Origin: CALMFG01 sp963666035
GTDB taxonomy: Bacteria > Bacillota > Clostridia > Christensenellales > CALMFG01
Reading direction: 5' to 3'
Assembly (NCBI GenBank): GCA_963666035.2
Contig: CAXXJI010000004.1
Coordinates: 124,001 to 188,000, forward strand
DNA length: 64,000 nt
The notes beneath the pieces were generated by a model that saw nothing but the letters and a program-made list of their open reading frames with translations, was not told the origin of the DNA and did no database searches. Positions 25,470 to 34,071 of the stretch are shown piece after piece. Each line of letters begins with the position of its first letter. Position 1 is the stretch's first letter. The translations under genes and the position numbers were made by a program.

Positions 25470-25475
25470 GCACGT

Positions 25476-25580
25476 TGGAATGTCACATCGGTGCTGATTT
25501 TGAAGGCTCGTGACCGATAGCAATCGGTTTTCCTTTAAAAGAAGACGTGCCGAGAGGAAAAACGAGGAGGTATTTTTGAC
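25476..25580 (+). promoter_or_regulatory. rpsB leader with mutually exclusive hairpins (possible attenuator)
   Basis: The leader of about 105 bases contains ATCGGT (25487-25492), ACCGAT (25513-25518) and ATCGGT (25523-25528). The middle segment can pair with either neighbour. The second pairing gives a tight hairpin with loop AGCA followed by TTTTCCTTT, like a terminator, while the first would prevent it. Ribosomal protein operons are often controlled in this way, but I know of no matching described motif. The strong SD GAGGAGG follows at 25564-25570. Confidence 0.45.
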
Positions 25581-26447
25581 ATGTCTGTAATTTCAATGAA
25601 ACAGCTTTTAGAGGCCGGTGTACACTTTGGGCACCAAACAAGAAGATGGAACCCAAAGATGAAAAAGTACATTTTTACGGAACGCAAGGATATTTATATC
25701 ATCGACTTGCAAAAAACCGTAAAAAAAGCCGAAGAAGCCTATTTTTTTATGCGTGATGCTGCGGCCGAAGGTAAAGACGTTTTATTCGTTGGTACCAAGA
25801 AGCAGGCGCAGGAAGCGGTGGAAACCGAGGCTTCACGCTGCGGTATGTATTACGTCAGCCAAAGATGGCTGGGCGGCATGCTGACCAATTTTAAAACCAT
25901 TAAGAACAGAATTAAACGCATGGAACAAATCGAGCGCATGGAAGCGGACGGCGAATTTGATTTGCTGCCAAAAAAAGAAGTAATTAAACTTCGTCATGAG
26001 CACGAAAAGCTGAACAAGAACTTGTCCGGCATTCGTGATATGAAGGATATTCCCGGTGTAATGTTTGTGGTGGACCCCAAAAAGGAACACATTGCAATCG
26101 CTGAGGCACGCAACCTCAATATCCCGATTGTTGCTATTGTGGACACTAACTGTGACCCGGACGAAGTGGATTATGTGATTCCCGGTAACGATGATGCGAT
26201 TGGTGCGGTTAAACTGATTACCGCAAAAATGGCGGATGCCGTGATGGAAGGCAGACAGGGCGAACAGCTGAGTGTTGGGGCTGTTGCAGAAGAAACAGAG
26301 AAAGTTGAAGCAATTAAAGCTGATGATGAAACCGTCATGGAAGAATCGGAAGAAAAGCCGAAAACCGTGAAAAAGGTTGGGAAAAAAGTTGAAGAAGCCG
26401 TTGTTGAGGAAGCAACAGAAGAAGCGGTTGAAGCAACAGAAGAATAA
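25581..26447 (+). CDS. rpsB: 30S ribosomal protein S2
   Basis: 288 residues. The core is standard S2: LLEAGVHFGHQTRRWNPKMKKYIF, IIDLQKTV, VLFVGTKKQA, QRWLGGMLTNFKTI and PIVAIVDTNCDPDEVDYVIPGND-type segments. The last 50-60 residues form a low-complexity acidic and lysine tail with repeated EEA and EATEE units, as seen in several Clostridia. It begins the large operon that continues to ispG; SD GAGGAGG lies ten bases upstream. Confidence 0.97.
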   Translation: MSVISMKQLLEAGVHFGHQTRRWNPKMKKYIFTERKDIYIIDLQKTVKKAEEAYFFMRDAAAEGKDVLFVGTKKQAQEAVETEASRCGMYYVSQRWLGGMLTNFKTIKNRIKRMEQIERMEADGEFDLLPKKEVIKLRHEHEKLNKNLSGIRDMKDIPGVMFVVDPKKEHIAIAEARNLNIPIVAIVDTNCDPDEVDYVIPGNDDAIGAVKLITAKMADAVMEGRQGEQLSVGAVAEETEKVEAIKADDETVMEESEEKPKTVKKVGKKVEEAVVEEATEEAVEATEE

Positions 26448-26496
26448 TAACAGATCATTAGTTTGATAATATAAGAGTTTTTGGAGGATACGAATA

Positions 26497-27411
26497 ATGA
26501 TTACTGCTCAGGCTGTTAAAGAATTACGTGAAGCAACAGGTGCAGGCATGATGGACTGCAAAAAGGCGTTGGTTGAAACCGACGGAAATATAGAAAAAGC
26601 GATGGATTACCTGCGCGAAAAAGGTTTGGCGGCAGCGGCGAAGAAAGCCGGAAGAATTGCGGCCGAAGGTGTGGTAAACTCTTTTATCAGTGGCGACAAG
26701 AAAACCGGTGTTTTGTTAGAAGTTAACTGCGAAACCGACTTTGTCGCAAAAACGCCAGAATTCCAGAGTTTTGTGGCCGAAATTGCCGCAGTCGCTGGCA
26801 GCGGCAGTCCTGCGGATGAAAGTGCACTTTTAACGATGGCAAAAGACGGAAAAACCGTGCAGGAAATGATTACCGAAAAGGTGGCTACCATCGGAGAAAA
26901 TATTTCATTGAGACGGTTCTCACTCATCAAGACCGACGGCGCTGTGGATGCATACATCCATATGGGCGGTAAGATTGGTGTTTTAGTTGAGTTTGGATGT
27001 CCTGCTGGAGCAGCAGAGAACGCTGATTTCGCGGCGTTCATGCATGATGTCGCGATGCAGATTGCGGCGGCAAGTCCGAGTTATGTCAACCAGAGCGAAG
27101 TGCCGGGCGATGAGATTGAGCACGAAAAAGAAGTGCTTCGTGCGCAGGCTTTGAACGAAGGCAAGCCTGAAAATATTGTGGACAAAATGGTGATGGGAAG
27201 AATCAACAAGTATTTCTCACAAGTTTGTCTTTTGGATCAGGTCTTTGTCAAGGATGACAGCAAGAAGGTCAAAGACGTGGTAAAGGCACAAAGCAGCGTG
27301 GTTGGCGGTGAAGTCAGCATCATCAAATTCACCCGCTATGAGATGGGCGAAGGCCTGCAGAAGCGTAAAGATGACTTTGTGGCCGAAGTGATGAACCAGG
27401 TTGGAAAGTAA
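26497..27411 (+). CDS. tsf: Translation elongation factor Ts
   Basis: 304 residues, the nucleotide exchange factor for EF-Tu. The N-terminal UBA-like domain (VKELREATGAGMMDCKKAL), the TDFV motif at 80-83 that inserts into EF-Tu, and two core subdomains are present. Length is normal. It follows rpsB by 49 bases with SD TGGAGG, the canonical rpsB-tsf pairing. Confidence 0.97.
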   Translation: MITAQAVKELREATGAGMMDCKKALVETDGNIEKAMDYLREKGLAAAAKKAGRIAAEGVVNSFISGDKKTGVLLEVNCETDFVAKTPEFQSFVAEIAAVAGSGSPADESALLTMAKDGKTVQEMITEKVATIGENISLRRFSLIKTDGAVDAYIHMGGKIGVLVEFGCPAGAAENADFAAFMHDVAMQIAAASPSYVNQSEVPGDEIEHEKEVLRAQALNEGKPENIVDKMVMGRINKYFSQVCLLDQVFVKDDSKKVKDVVKAQSSVVGGEVSIIKFTRYEMGEGLQKRKDDFVAEVMNQVGK

Positions 27412-27420
27412 GAACAAGAC

Positions 27421-27455
27421 AGGGAAGCACATGCATCTGTGTTTCCCTTTTTTTA
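27421..27455 (+). terminator. Intercistronic terminator between tsf and pyrH
   Basis: AGGGAAGCACA, loop, TGTGTTTCCCT followed by seven Ts. It probably lowers expression of pyrH and downstream genes relative to rpsB-tsf. Confidence 0.75.
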
Positions 27456-27497
27456 TCAGCTAAAAAAGAAGATGTAAGGATAAGTTGGAGAAAATTT

Positions 27498-28235
27498 ATG
27501 AGTAATAAACCCAAGTATAAACGCATTGTACTGAAGCTTTCCGGGGAAGCTTTGAGCGGTCAGGACGGAAGCAATTTTGATTTTGACATCATCAACCAGG
27601 TGGCCGAACAAATCAAAACGGCGACAGAAATGGGTGTACAGGTGGTGATCGTCCTTGGCGGCGGAAATATTTGGCGTGGAAGACAGGGCGTGGACATGGA
27701 CAGAGCCACCGCAGATTATATGGGTATGCTGGCCACCACCATCAATGCGCTGGCCATGCAGGACCGTCTGGAAGCGATTGGGCTGACGGTGCGGGTGCAG
27801 ACCGCGATCGAGATGCGCCAGATTGCCGAACCCTATATTCGCAGGAAAGCGGTATGCCATTTGGAAAAAGGCTATGTTGTGATTTTTGCCTGCGGAACTG
27901 GAAACCCGTATTTCTCAACCGATACGGCGGCGGCACTGCGTGCGGCAGAGATGGAAGCCGATATGATTTTGCTCGCTAAAAACGTCAATGGGGTGTATAC
28001 GGCCGACCCGAATGTCGAAAAGGACGCCAAAAAGTTTGAATGCATCAGCTATATTGATTTTATCAATCACGGCCTTTCGGTGATGGATACCACGGCGGTA
28101 TCACTGTGTATGGATAATAAAATCCCGATAATTGTTTTTGGCTTAAAAGAAGAAAACGCGATTGAAAACGTTTTGATCGGTAAACCGATCGGTACACGGA
28201 TTAATCATTGTGATACGGTGATTGAAAAGTCTTAA
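27498..28235 (+). CDS. pyrH: UMP kinase
   Basis: 245 residues of the amino-acid kinase fold, phosphorylating UMP to UDP. The phosphate-binding KLSGEALSG, the GGGNIWRG loop, the DRATADYMGMLATTINALA helix and the C-terminal TAVSLCMDN segment are typical of bacterial hexameric PyrH. It follows the intercistronic terminator and precedes frr, the usual order. Confidence 0.96.
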   Translation: MSNKPKYKRIVLKLSGEALSGQDGSNFDFDIINQVAEQIKTATEMGVQVVIVLGGGNIWRGRQGVDMDRATADYMGMLATTINALAMQDRLEAIGLTVRVQTAIEMRQIAEPYIRRKAVCHLEKGYVVIFACGTGNPYFSTDTAAALRAAEMEADMILLAKNVNGVYTADPNVEKDAKKFECISYIDFINHGLSVMDTTAVSLCMDNKIPIIVFGLKEENAIENVLIGKPIGTRINHCDTVIEKS

Positions 28236-28341
28236 AAGTCGTAAACATTCTTTAAACGCCGGACAATAGGGTATTGAAAAATGTCGATTATTTGGATAGA
28301 ATAATAAGATATCAGATCTGTTTTTAATTGAAGGAGATTTT

Positions 28342-28911
28342 ATGAATATCAGAGTGACTCATGAAGCACTGAAAACTGCGATGGACAAAATGGACAAAAC
28401 GATCTCGGTTTTGACTGAAGAACTGGCGCATATTCGGGCTGGCAGGGCCAACCCGCAGCTCTTGGACAACATCAAAGTGGATTGTTACGGCTCCATGATG
28501 CCGATCAACCAGGTTGGCAATATCACAGCACCTGAACCCAGAATGCTGATGGTTTCGGTGTGGGATTCCAACTTGATTTCCGAAGTTGAAAAAGCGATTA
28601 TGAAATCCGATCTTGGGATTAACCCTTCTAATGACGGCAAAGTGATTCGTCTGGTGATGCCCGAACTGACCGAAGAACGCAGAAAAGATCTTGTTAAAGT
28701 GATCAAAAACTTTGGGGAGGAAGCGAAGATTGCGCTTCGTTCTATCCGCCGCGATGCGATTGACCACTTTAAAAAGGATGAAAAAGCATCTGTCATCACC
28801 GAGGATGATTTAAAAGATCTTGAAAAAGAGATTCAGGAAGCTACGGATGAGCATACAAAATCGATTGATAAGATGATGAAAGATAAAGAAGCGGAGATTA
28901 TGGCGGTTTAG
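28342..28911 (+). CDS. frr: Ribosome recycling factor
   Basis: 189 residues, a tRNA-shaped three-helix protein that with EF-G splits post-termination ribosomes. Diagnostic blocks are LAHIRAGRANPQLLDNI, APEPRMLMVSVWD, SDLGINPSNDGKVIRLVMPELTEERRKDLVK and the C-terminal LEKEIQEATDEHTKSIDKMMKDKEAEIM. AAGGAGA precedes the ATG. Its stop overlaps the next gene's GTG start by one base. Confidence 0.97.
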   Translation: MNIRVTHEALKTAMDKMDKTISVLTEELAHIRAGRANPQLLDNIKVDCYGSMMPINQVGNITAPEPRMLMVSVWDSNLISEVEKAIMKSDLGINPSNDGKVIRLVMPELTEERRKDLVKVIKNFGEEAKIALRSIRRDAIDHFKKDEKASVITEDDLKDLEKEIQEATDEHTKSIDKMMKDKEAEIMAV

Positions 28912-29105
28912 TGAAATCTTTCTTGGGGCTGTCGCTGGAAGAAGCAAAAAAAGCGGCGAAAGCCATGAATTTGCGGCTTGAGATTATCCAAACACGCGCA
29001 AAAAAGGACTTGGCCGACGCGGATACGGAAATTGTCATCCGGCAAAGACAAAAACAGGATGGTCTGGAGATTGTGGTCTCTGCGTTTAAGACGAAATTAC
29101 GTTAA
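28911..29105 (+). CDS. Small PASTA-like protein, unknown function
   Basis: 64 residues from GTG 28911, overlapping the frr stop by one base, so it is probably translated by coupling. The text LGLSLEEAKKAAKAMNLRLEII followed by IVIRQRQKQDGLEIVVSAFKTKLR resembles one PASTA repeat in layout (Gxxxx-A-x2-L-x5, then a closing beta segment). There is no signal peptide, so it is probably cytoplasmic. Its place between frr and uppS is the main argument that it is real. Confidence 0.65.
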   Translation: MKSFLGLSLEEAKKAAKAMNLRLEIIQTRAKKDLADADTEIVIRQRQKQDGLEIVVSAFKTKLR

Positions 29106-29112
29106 AATAAGC

Positions 29113-29140
29113 TCCCAAGGTGTTTGCCTTGGGATTGTTT
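29113..29140 (+). terminator. Intercistronic hairpin before uppS
   Basis: CCCAAGG, loop TGTTTG, CCTTGGG followed by ATTGTTT. A partial terminator within the operon. Confidence 0.6.
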
Positions 29141-29160
29141 ATTGATGGTGGACAAAAAAT

Positions 29161-29931
29161 TTGAGTTTATTACAAAAGCTACTAAAAAAAAAGAATCAGA
29201 ATATTTCGCGGGATTTTTCCGATATTGATTTATCGTCTATACCAAAGCATGTGGCTTGTATTATGGACGGTAACGGCCGCTGGGCCAAGGAAAAGGGAAG
29301 ACCGCGTGCGGCAGGGCACCGCGAGGGGATGGAGCGCGTTAAGGACATCGTGCGCATGAGCAGCGATATCGGCGTGAAAGTTTTAACGCTGTATGCTTTT
29401 TCAACCGAGAACTGGAAACGGCCCAAGAACGAAGTGGGTGTACTGATGGGGCTTTTGGTGGAATATTTGCGCTCAGAAATTGAGGAACTGCATCAAGAAA
29501 ACGTCCGTTTGATGACGCTGGGTGATATATCCCGCCTGCCGGAAACTGCACTGAAAGAAGTCGCCGCGGCAAAAGAAAAAACAAAAAGCAATACCGGCAT
29601 GGTATTAAATATCGCATTAAACTACGGTTCGCGTCTGGAGATAACCCAAGCGGCAAAGAAATTGGCTGAAGAAGTGAAGCAAGGTACACTAAAGAGTGAA
29701 GATATCGATGAGACAGCCATTTCTGATCGGCTGTATACAGCGGGACAGCCTGATCCGGATTTGGTGATCCGCACCAGCGGAGAACAACGGATATCGAATT
29801 TTTTGCTGTATCAGATCGCTTATGCCGAAATTGTATTTGTCAAAGAATATTGGCCGGATTTTGTCTGTGACCGATATAAAGAAGCGCTGATGGTCTATCA
29901 AAAAAGACAGCGACGGTTCGGAGGACTGTAA
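29161..29931 (+). CDS. uppS: Isoprenyl transferase (undecaprenyl diphosphate synthase)
   Basis: 256 residues, a cis-prenyltransferase extending farnesyl diphosphate to the C55 carrier for peptidoglycan. The catalytic aspartate is D36 in MDGNGRWAKEKGRPRAAGH; FSTENWKRP and RTSGEQRISNFLLYQ complete the active-site set. Start is TTG 29161 with GGTGG upstream, giving a short basic N-terminal extension. It overlaps cdsA by one base. Confidence 0.95.
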   Translation: MSLLQKLLKKKNQNISRDFSDIDLSSIPKHVACIMDGNGRWAKEKGRPRAAGHREGMERVKDIVRMSSDIGVKVLTLYAFSTENWKRPKNEVGVLMGLLVEYLRSEIEELHQENVRLMTLGDISRLPETALKEVAAAKEKTKSNTGMVLNIALNYGSRLEITQAAKKLAEEVKQGTLKSEDIDETAISDRLYTAGQPDPDLVIRTSGEQRISNFLLYQIAYAEIVFVKEYWPDFVCDRYKEALMVYQKRQRRFGGL

Positions 29932-30770
29932 TGGCAGAAAAAAAATCTTCTTTGCTTGTACGAAGCCTTGTCTCGGTTCCTCTGATTTTGCTTCTTATCA
30001 TGACACTGTTTTTCCCCAACTGGTTTTTGCGCGGCCTTATCTATCTTATCTCTTTGATCTCGCAGTACGAAATTGTGCGCGCGGCCAACCGAAGGATTCC
30101 CAACATGAATCATCATCTGCCTTTTATTCTGGCGGCAGTGGTGTCTCCGGTGTTTCTCTTTTTCGGCTGGAAAGTGGTGGTGTTGGTTTACGGTATCGGG
30201 ATATTTTGGATGATGGCAGAAGCGATCTTTAATCCAAGACGTGATATGAACACATTGATGCTGGGTATATTCACGTTGTTGTATCCATCCGCTTTTTTCA
30301 CTGCGTTTTTCGGGCTTTCGCTGTTTGTGGATGTACAGATGCGTGTTCTTTTAATTCTTATTGCAGTGGTTACGGCCATTGCCACCGATACGTTCGCTTA
30401 CTTTTTTGGCACTGCGTTTGGCAGACATAAGCTGATTCCGTGTATCAGCCCAAATAAATCTGTGGAAGGTGCGGTGGCGGGATACTTCGGCGGCTTTGGT
30501 GCGCTGATTTTGCTGGGCTTTGTATATCGTGCAGTGTCGGGTTTTGAAATTAATCTCATACACTTTTTTATCTTAGGAGCAGTGCTGCCGGCGGTGGCAC
30601 AGATCGGCGATCTGGTTGCATCATTGGTTAAACGCTACTTTGGAATCAAGGATTTTGGCAATATTTTTCCGGGTCACGGCGGTGTTCTAGACCGATTTGA
30701 CAGCTCAACTTTTATCAGCCCGCTTATTTACTTGTATTTTACGCTGATATATGGAAGTTTGATATTATAA
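29931..30770 (+). CDS. cdsA: Phosphatidate cytidylyltransferase
   Basis: 279 residues with about seven or eight membrane helices, forming CDP-diacylglycerol from phosphatidate and CTP. The C-terminal signature is seen as SLVKRYFGIKDFGN followed by FPGHGGVLDRFDS. Together with pgsA (5513) it supplies phosphatidylglycerol synthesis. Its ATG overlaps the uppS stop and dxr follows immediately. Confidence 0.94.
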   Translation: MAEKKSSLLVRSLVSVPLILLLIMTLFFPNWFLRGLIYLISLISQYEIVRAANRRIPNMNHHLPFILAAVVSPVFLFFGWKVVVLVYGIGIFWMMAEAIFNPRRDMNTLMLGIFTLLYPSAFFTAFFGLSLFVDVQMRVLLILIAVVTAIATDTFAYFFGTAFGRHKLIPCISPNKSVEGAVAGYFGGFGALILLGFVYRAVSGFEINLIHFFILGAVLPAVAQIGDLVASLVKRYFGIKDFGNIFPGHGGVLDRFDSSTFISPLIYLYFTLIYGSLIL

Positions 30771-31916
30771 ATGATGAAGAAAATTACGATTTTGGGTTCC
30801 ACCGGCTCAATCGGCCAGCAAACGTTGGATGTGATTGACCGTAATAAAAATGAATATCGTGTTTCAGGGCTTTCTTGCGAGAACAATGTGGATTTACTGA
30901 TTGCGCAGGCTAACCGCTATCTTCCGGAGGCTGTGTGCCTTTCCGGTGCAGAGCATTCGGACAAATTGGAAGCGAATATACCACAAAACACGCAGGTTTT
31001 CTATGGCCGTTCCGGATTGACGCGTTTGGCGACCGAAATATCCGCCGATACGGTGCTGATTTCAGTGGTGGGCATCGCAGGGCTTCTGGCGCTGGAAGCA
31101 TGCATCAAGCATGATGTTCGGGTGGCTTTGGCCAACAAAGAGGCTTTGGTATGCGGCGGGCGTGTGGTTCGTAATCTTTTAGATGAAAAAAATGCCAAGC
31201 TGTACCCTGTGGACTCTGAACTCTCGGCGATTTTTCAATGTTTGAATAACGGTTTTGAAACTTCGGATGTACATCGTTTGATTCTGACCGCATCTGGCGG
31301 GCCTTTCCGAGACTGGGGAAAAGCGGAGATTGAAAATGCGGCGCCGGAACAGGCACTTAAGCACCCCAACTGGAATATGGGCGCTAAGGTGACCATCGAC
31401 AGTGCCACCTTGATGAACAAGGGGCTGGAATGCATGGAAACCCGATGGCTATTTGATGTGCCGCCAGAAAAGATAGATGTACTCGTACATGAAAAAAGTA
31501 TCGTGCACAGTATGGTGGAATATACCGACGGCAGTGTGCTGGCGCAGATGGGCGTGACGGATATGCGAGAGCCCATTCAGTATGCGCTGGGTTTCCCAAG
31601 GCGTTTTAAGGCGCCTGCGGGTTTCCTAGATTTCACACATCTGAACCTCACCTTTAAGAAACCTAAGTTAGAAAACTTCCCATGCCTTTCGCTGGCTTTT
31701 GAAGCGTTGAAAGACGACGGGGGTTCATCGGCGGTGGTGCTGAATGCGGCCAACGAAGTGGCGGTACAGCGCTTCATGCAAGGTGATTTTATGTTGGGCG
31801 GTATCCCCACAATGGTTGAAAAAGCAATGAACCATTTTGGCGGGCAGAGATTAGAGAACGTGCAAGCGATTCTTGAAATAGATCAAGAAGTTAGAGCGTA
31901 TACGGATACGCTTTAA
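30771..31916 (+). CDS. dxr: 1-deoxy-D-xylulose 5-phosphate reductoisomerase
   Basis: 381 residues, NADPH-dependent second step of the MEP isoprenoid pathway and the target of fosmidomycin. The nucleotide-binding GSTGSIGQQTLDV opens the protein; ALANKEALVCGG, PVDSELSAIFQ, LTASGGPFRD and the NKGLECMETRWLF block carry the metal and substrate sites. It begins directly after the cdsA stop; either of two consecutive ATG codons may be used. It shares the operon with ispG, a later step in the same pathway. Confidence 0.96.
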   Translation: MMKKITILGSTGSIGQQTLDVIDRNKNEYRVSGLSCENNVDLLIAQANRYLPEAVCLSGAEHSDKLEANIPQNTQVFYGRSGLTRLATEISADTVLISVVGIAGLLALEACIKHDVRVALANKEALVCGGRVVRNLLDEKNAKLYPVDSELSAIFQCLNNGFETSDVHRLILTASGGPFRDWGKAEIENAAPEQALKHPNWNMGAKVTIDSATLMNKGLECMETRWLFDVPPEKIDVLVHEKSIVHSMVEYTDGSVLAQMGVTDMREPIQYALGFPRRFKAPAGFLDFTHLNLTFKKPKLENFPCLSLAFEALKDDGGSSAVVLNAANEVAVQRFMQGDFMLGGIPTMVEKAMNHFGGQRLENVQAILEIDQEVRAYTDTL

Positions 31917-31931
31917 GATTATGGAGGCATC

Positions 31932-32966
31932 ATGATAGGAACGATTTTAGGATATGTCGGCGCTGTGCTGGTGCTGGCGTTTATGATTATTGCTCACGAA
32001 CTCGGCCATTTCACGGCCGGTCGTGCGCTGGGGTTTTCAATCGATAAATTTGCGGTGGGGTTTGGTCCCAAGCTGTTTACATGGCACCGGAAGGAAACCG
32101 AGTTTTCACTTCGGCTGTTCCCGATTGGCGGTTTTTGCTTGTTCCATGGCGAAGATGAAAATAACGCGGATCCTGAGGCTTTTAATAACCAAAAAGCCTG
32201 GAAACGCATGATTGTCATCATCGCCGGCGCATTGGCCAATCTGATTACAGCCGTCTTGTTGGCCATCGCGATATTGACCTTTTACGGCGATGCACAGCCG
32301 GTGGTTCAGGAAGTCAGTGTGGGTTCTCCTGCCGAAGAATATGGTATTGAATCGGGAGATATTATTCGATCTTTCGAAGGTCAGAATATCGATTTTGCTA
32401 TCGAAATGTCATTGGCGCTCTCAAAGCCAAATGGTGAAGTCGATTTGGATATGACTGTGGAGCGGGACGGTCAGATGATTGATCTTGTCATCCCGCGTGA
32501 GTTTGATGAAACCGAAGGTCGATACTTGGCTGGATTCACCTTCACGCAGGAACCGGTCGATTATACATTCGGGGAATCGATATGTTTAAGCTTTAAATGG
32601 CTGTATATGATTACGCGGCAGACCTATAAATTCTTAGGCGGGCTCTTCACCGGGCAGTCCAATCCGCAGGATGTGGGGGGGATATTGATGGTGACTGACA
32701 CCATTCAGGAGGCTTTCCATATTTCATTAAGCGTGGTTCTGGAGATGATTGCACTGCTCAGTGTCAATCTGGCCATCGTCAATATGCTGCCTTTGCCGGC
32801 GCTGGACGGCGGAAGGGCGGTTTTTATCGCCATCGAAGCGATCTTTAGAAAACCGATCAATCGTGAAGTGGAAGGCACCATCCATGCTGTCGGTATGCTG
32901 CTCTTATTTGGATTGATGTTTTATCTCATCTATCAGGACGCCATCCGGATGTGGTTTGGAGGTTAA
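31932..32966 (+). CDS. rseP: RIP metalloprotease (site-2 protease)
   Basis: 344 residues. The zinc motif HELGH (22-26) lies in the first membrane helix, a PDZ domain spans roughly 100-190 (VGSPAEEYGIESGDIIRSFEG), and the second metal site is NMLPLPALDGGR in a later helix. Such proteases cleave membrane anti-sigma factors and signal peptides within the bilayer. The C-terminal hydrophobic helix is present. A possible substrate in this window is the anti-sigma-like protein at 49197, but nothing links them directly. Confidence 0.94.
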   Translation: MIGTILGYVGAVLVLAFMIIAHELGHFTAGRALGFSIDKFAVGFGPKLFTWHRKETEFSLRLFPIGGFCLFHGEDENNADPEAFNNQKAWKRMIVIIAGALANLITAVLLAIAILTFYGDAQPVVQEVSVGSPAEEYGIESGDIIRSFEGQNIDFAIEMSLALSKPNGEVDLDMTVERDGQMIDLVIPREFDETEGRYLAGFTFTQEPVDYTFGESICLSFKWLYMITRQTYKFLGGLFTGQSNPQDVGGILMVTDTIQEAFHISLSVVLEMIALLSVNLAIVNMLPLPALDGGRAVFIAIEAIFRKPINREVEGTIHAVGMLLLFGLMFYLIYQDAIRMWFGG

Positions 32967-32970
32967 TAAG

Positions 32971-34008
32971 ATGTCAAATGTCGTACGAATTGGAGATGTT
33001 GCCATTGGTGGGGGAAACCCTGTGGCGATTCAGAGCATGACTAACACCAAAACGTCAGATATCACCGCGACAGGAGCACAAATAAAAGCGCTGGAAAACG
33101 CGGGCTGTGAATTGGTGCGGTTGTCGGCGCCGGATGAAGCCAGTGCAAAAGCGTTTCGGGTACTTAAAAAAAGCGCGGTGGTTCCTCTGATTGCCGATAT
33201 CCATTTTGATTATAAACTGGCGGTGCTGGCGATTGAAAACGGAGCGGATAAGATTCGGATTAATCCTGGAAATATTGGAGATGACACCAAAGTTAAAGCA
33301 GTGGTGGATGCCGCCAAAGCGGCGGGTATACCGATACGTGTGGGGGTCAATGGCGGGTCTTTGGAGAAGGAAATTTTAGAGCGGTACGGGAACACAGCGG
33401 AAGGGCTGACTGCTTCGGCGGTCAATAACGTTAAGCGCCTGGAGACGATGGGCTTTAGCGATATGGTGGTGTCCATCAAATCCTCGTCGGTGAAAAAAAC
33501 GATTGACGCGAACCGTTTGTTGGCGAAGGCGGTGGATTATCCCATCCATATCGGCGTGACCGAAGCGGGAACATACGAAAATGCGCTGATCAAATCATCT
33601 GCGGCTTTCGCGCCTTTGCTTTTGGAAGGCATCGGAGACACCATACGTGTCTCTATATCGGGGGATCCCGTGCAGGAAGTATTTGCGGCCAAAAAGATTC
33701 TGACTGCGATCGGCGTACGTAAATTCGGCGTTGAGATTATCGCCTGCCCCACATGCGCCCGCACGGATATTGACGTAGCAAAGCTGGCGGGAGAGATTGA
33801 AACTGAACTCATCGATTACAAAAAACCATTGACCATTGCGGTTATGGGATGTGCGGTCAACGGGCCCGGAGAAGCGAAAGAAGCCGATATCGGGGTGGCC
33901 GGCGGTCAGGGTGAGGGATTAATTTTTGTTAAAGGCGAAAAGGTGATGAAAGTGAAAGAAGAAGATTTACTTTCAACATTGATTAAGTATATCAAAGATA
34001 ATTTTTAA
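32971..34008 (+). CDS. ispG: (E)-4-hydroxy-3-methylbut-2-enyl-diphosphate synthase
   Basis: 345 residues, [4Fe-4S] enzyme of the MEP pathway making HMBPP from the cyclic diphosphate. The TIM-barrel start PVAIQSMTNTKTSD and the cluster ligands C259, C262, C294 and E301 (ACPTC and GCAVNGPGE) are all present. ATG 32971 has GGAGG eight bases upstream; a TTG at 32956 overlaps that SD and is not preferred. polC or proS often follow here in Firmicutes, but the operon stops after ispG. Confidence 0.95.
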   Translation: MSNVVRIGDVAIGGGNPVAIQSMTNTKTSDITATGAQIKALENAGCELVRLSAPDEASAKAFRVLKKSAVVPLIADIHFDYKLAVLAIENGADKIRINPGNIGDDTKVKAVVDAAKAAGIPIRVGVNGGSLEKEILERYGNTAEGLTASAVNNVKRLETMGFSDMVVSIKSSSVKKTIDANRLLAKAVDYPIHIGVTEAGTYENALIKSSAAFAPLLLEGIGDTIRVSISGDPVQEVFAAKKILTAIGVRKFGVEIIACPTCARTDIDVAKLAGEIETELIDYKKPLTIAVMGCAVNGPGEAKEADIGVAGGQGEGLIFVKGEKVMKVKEEDLLSTLIKYIKDNF

Positions 34009-34025
34009 GATTAATTATTAATCTT
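34007..34025 (+). terminator. Perfect 19-base palindrome at the ispG stop
   Basis: AAGATTAAT, T, ATTAATCTT overlapping the stop codon. It could mark the operon end, but there is no T-run after it, so its role as terminator is uncertain. Confidence 0.35.
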
Positions 34026-34071
34026 GTCAGCAAGATTTACGCATATTTTTTAAGATAAGGTGCATCCGTAA

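Noticed and set aside
32956..32970. ispG start at TTG 32956
   Set aside because: It overlaps the GGAGG ribosome site that serves ATG 32971.
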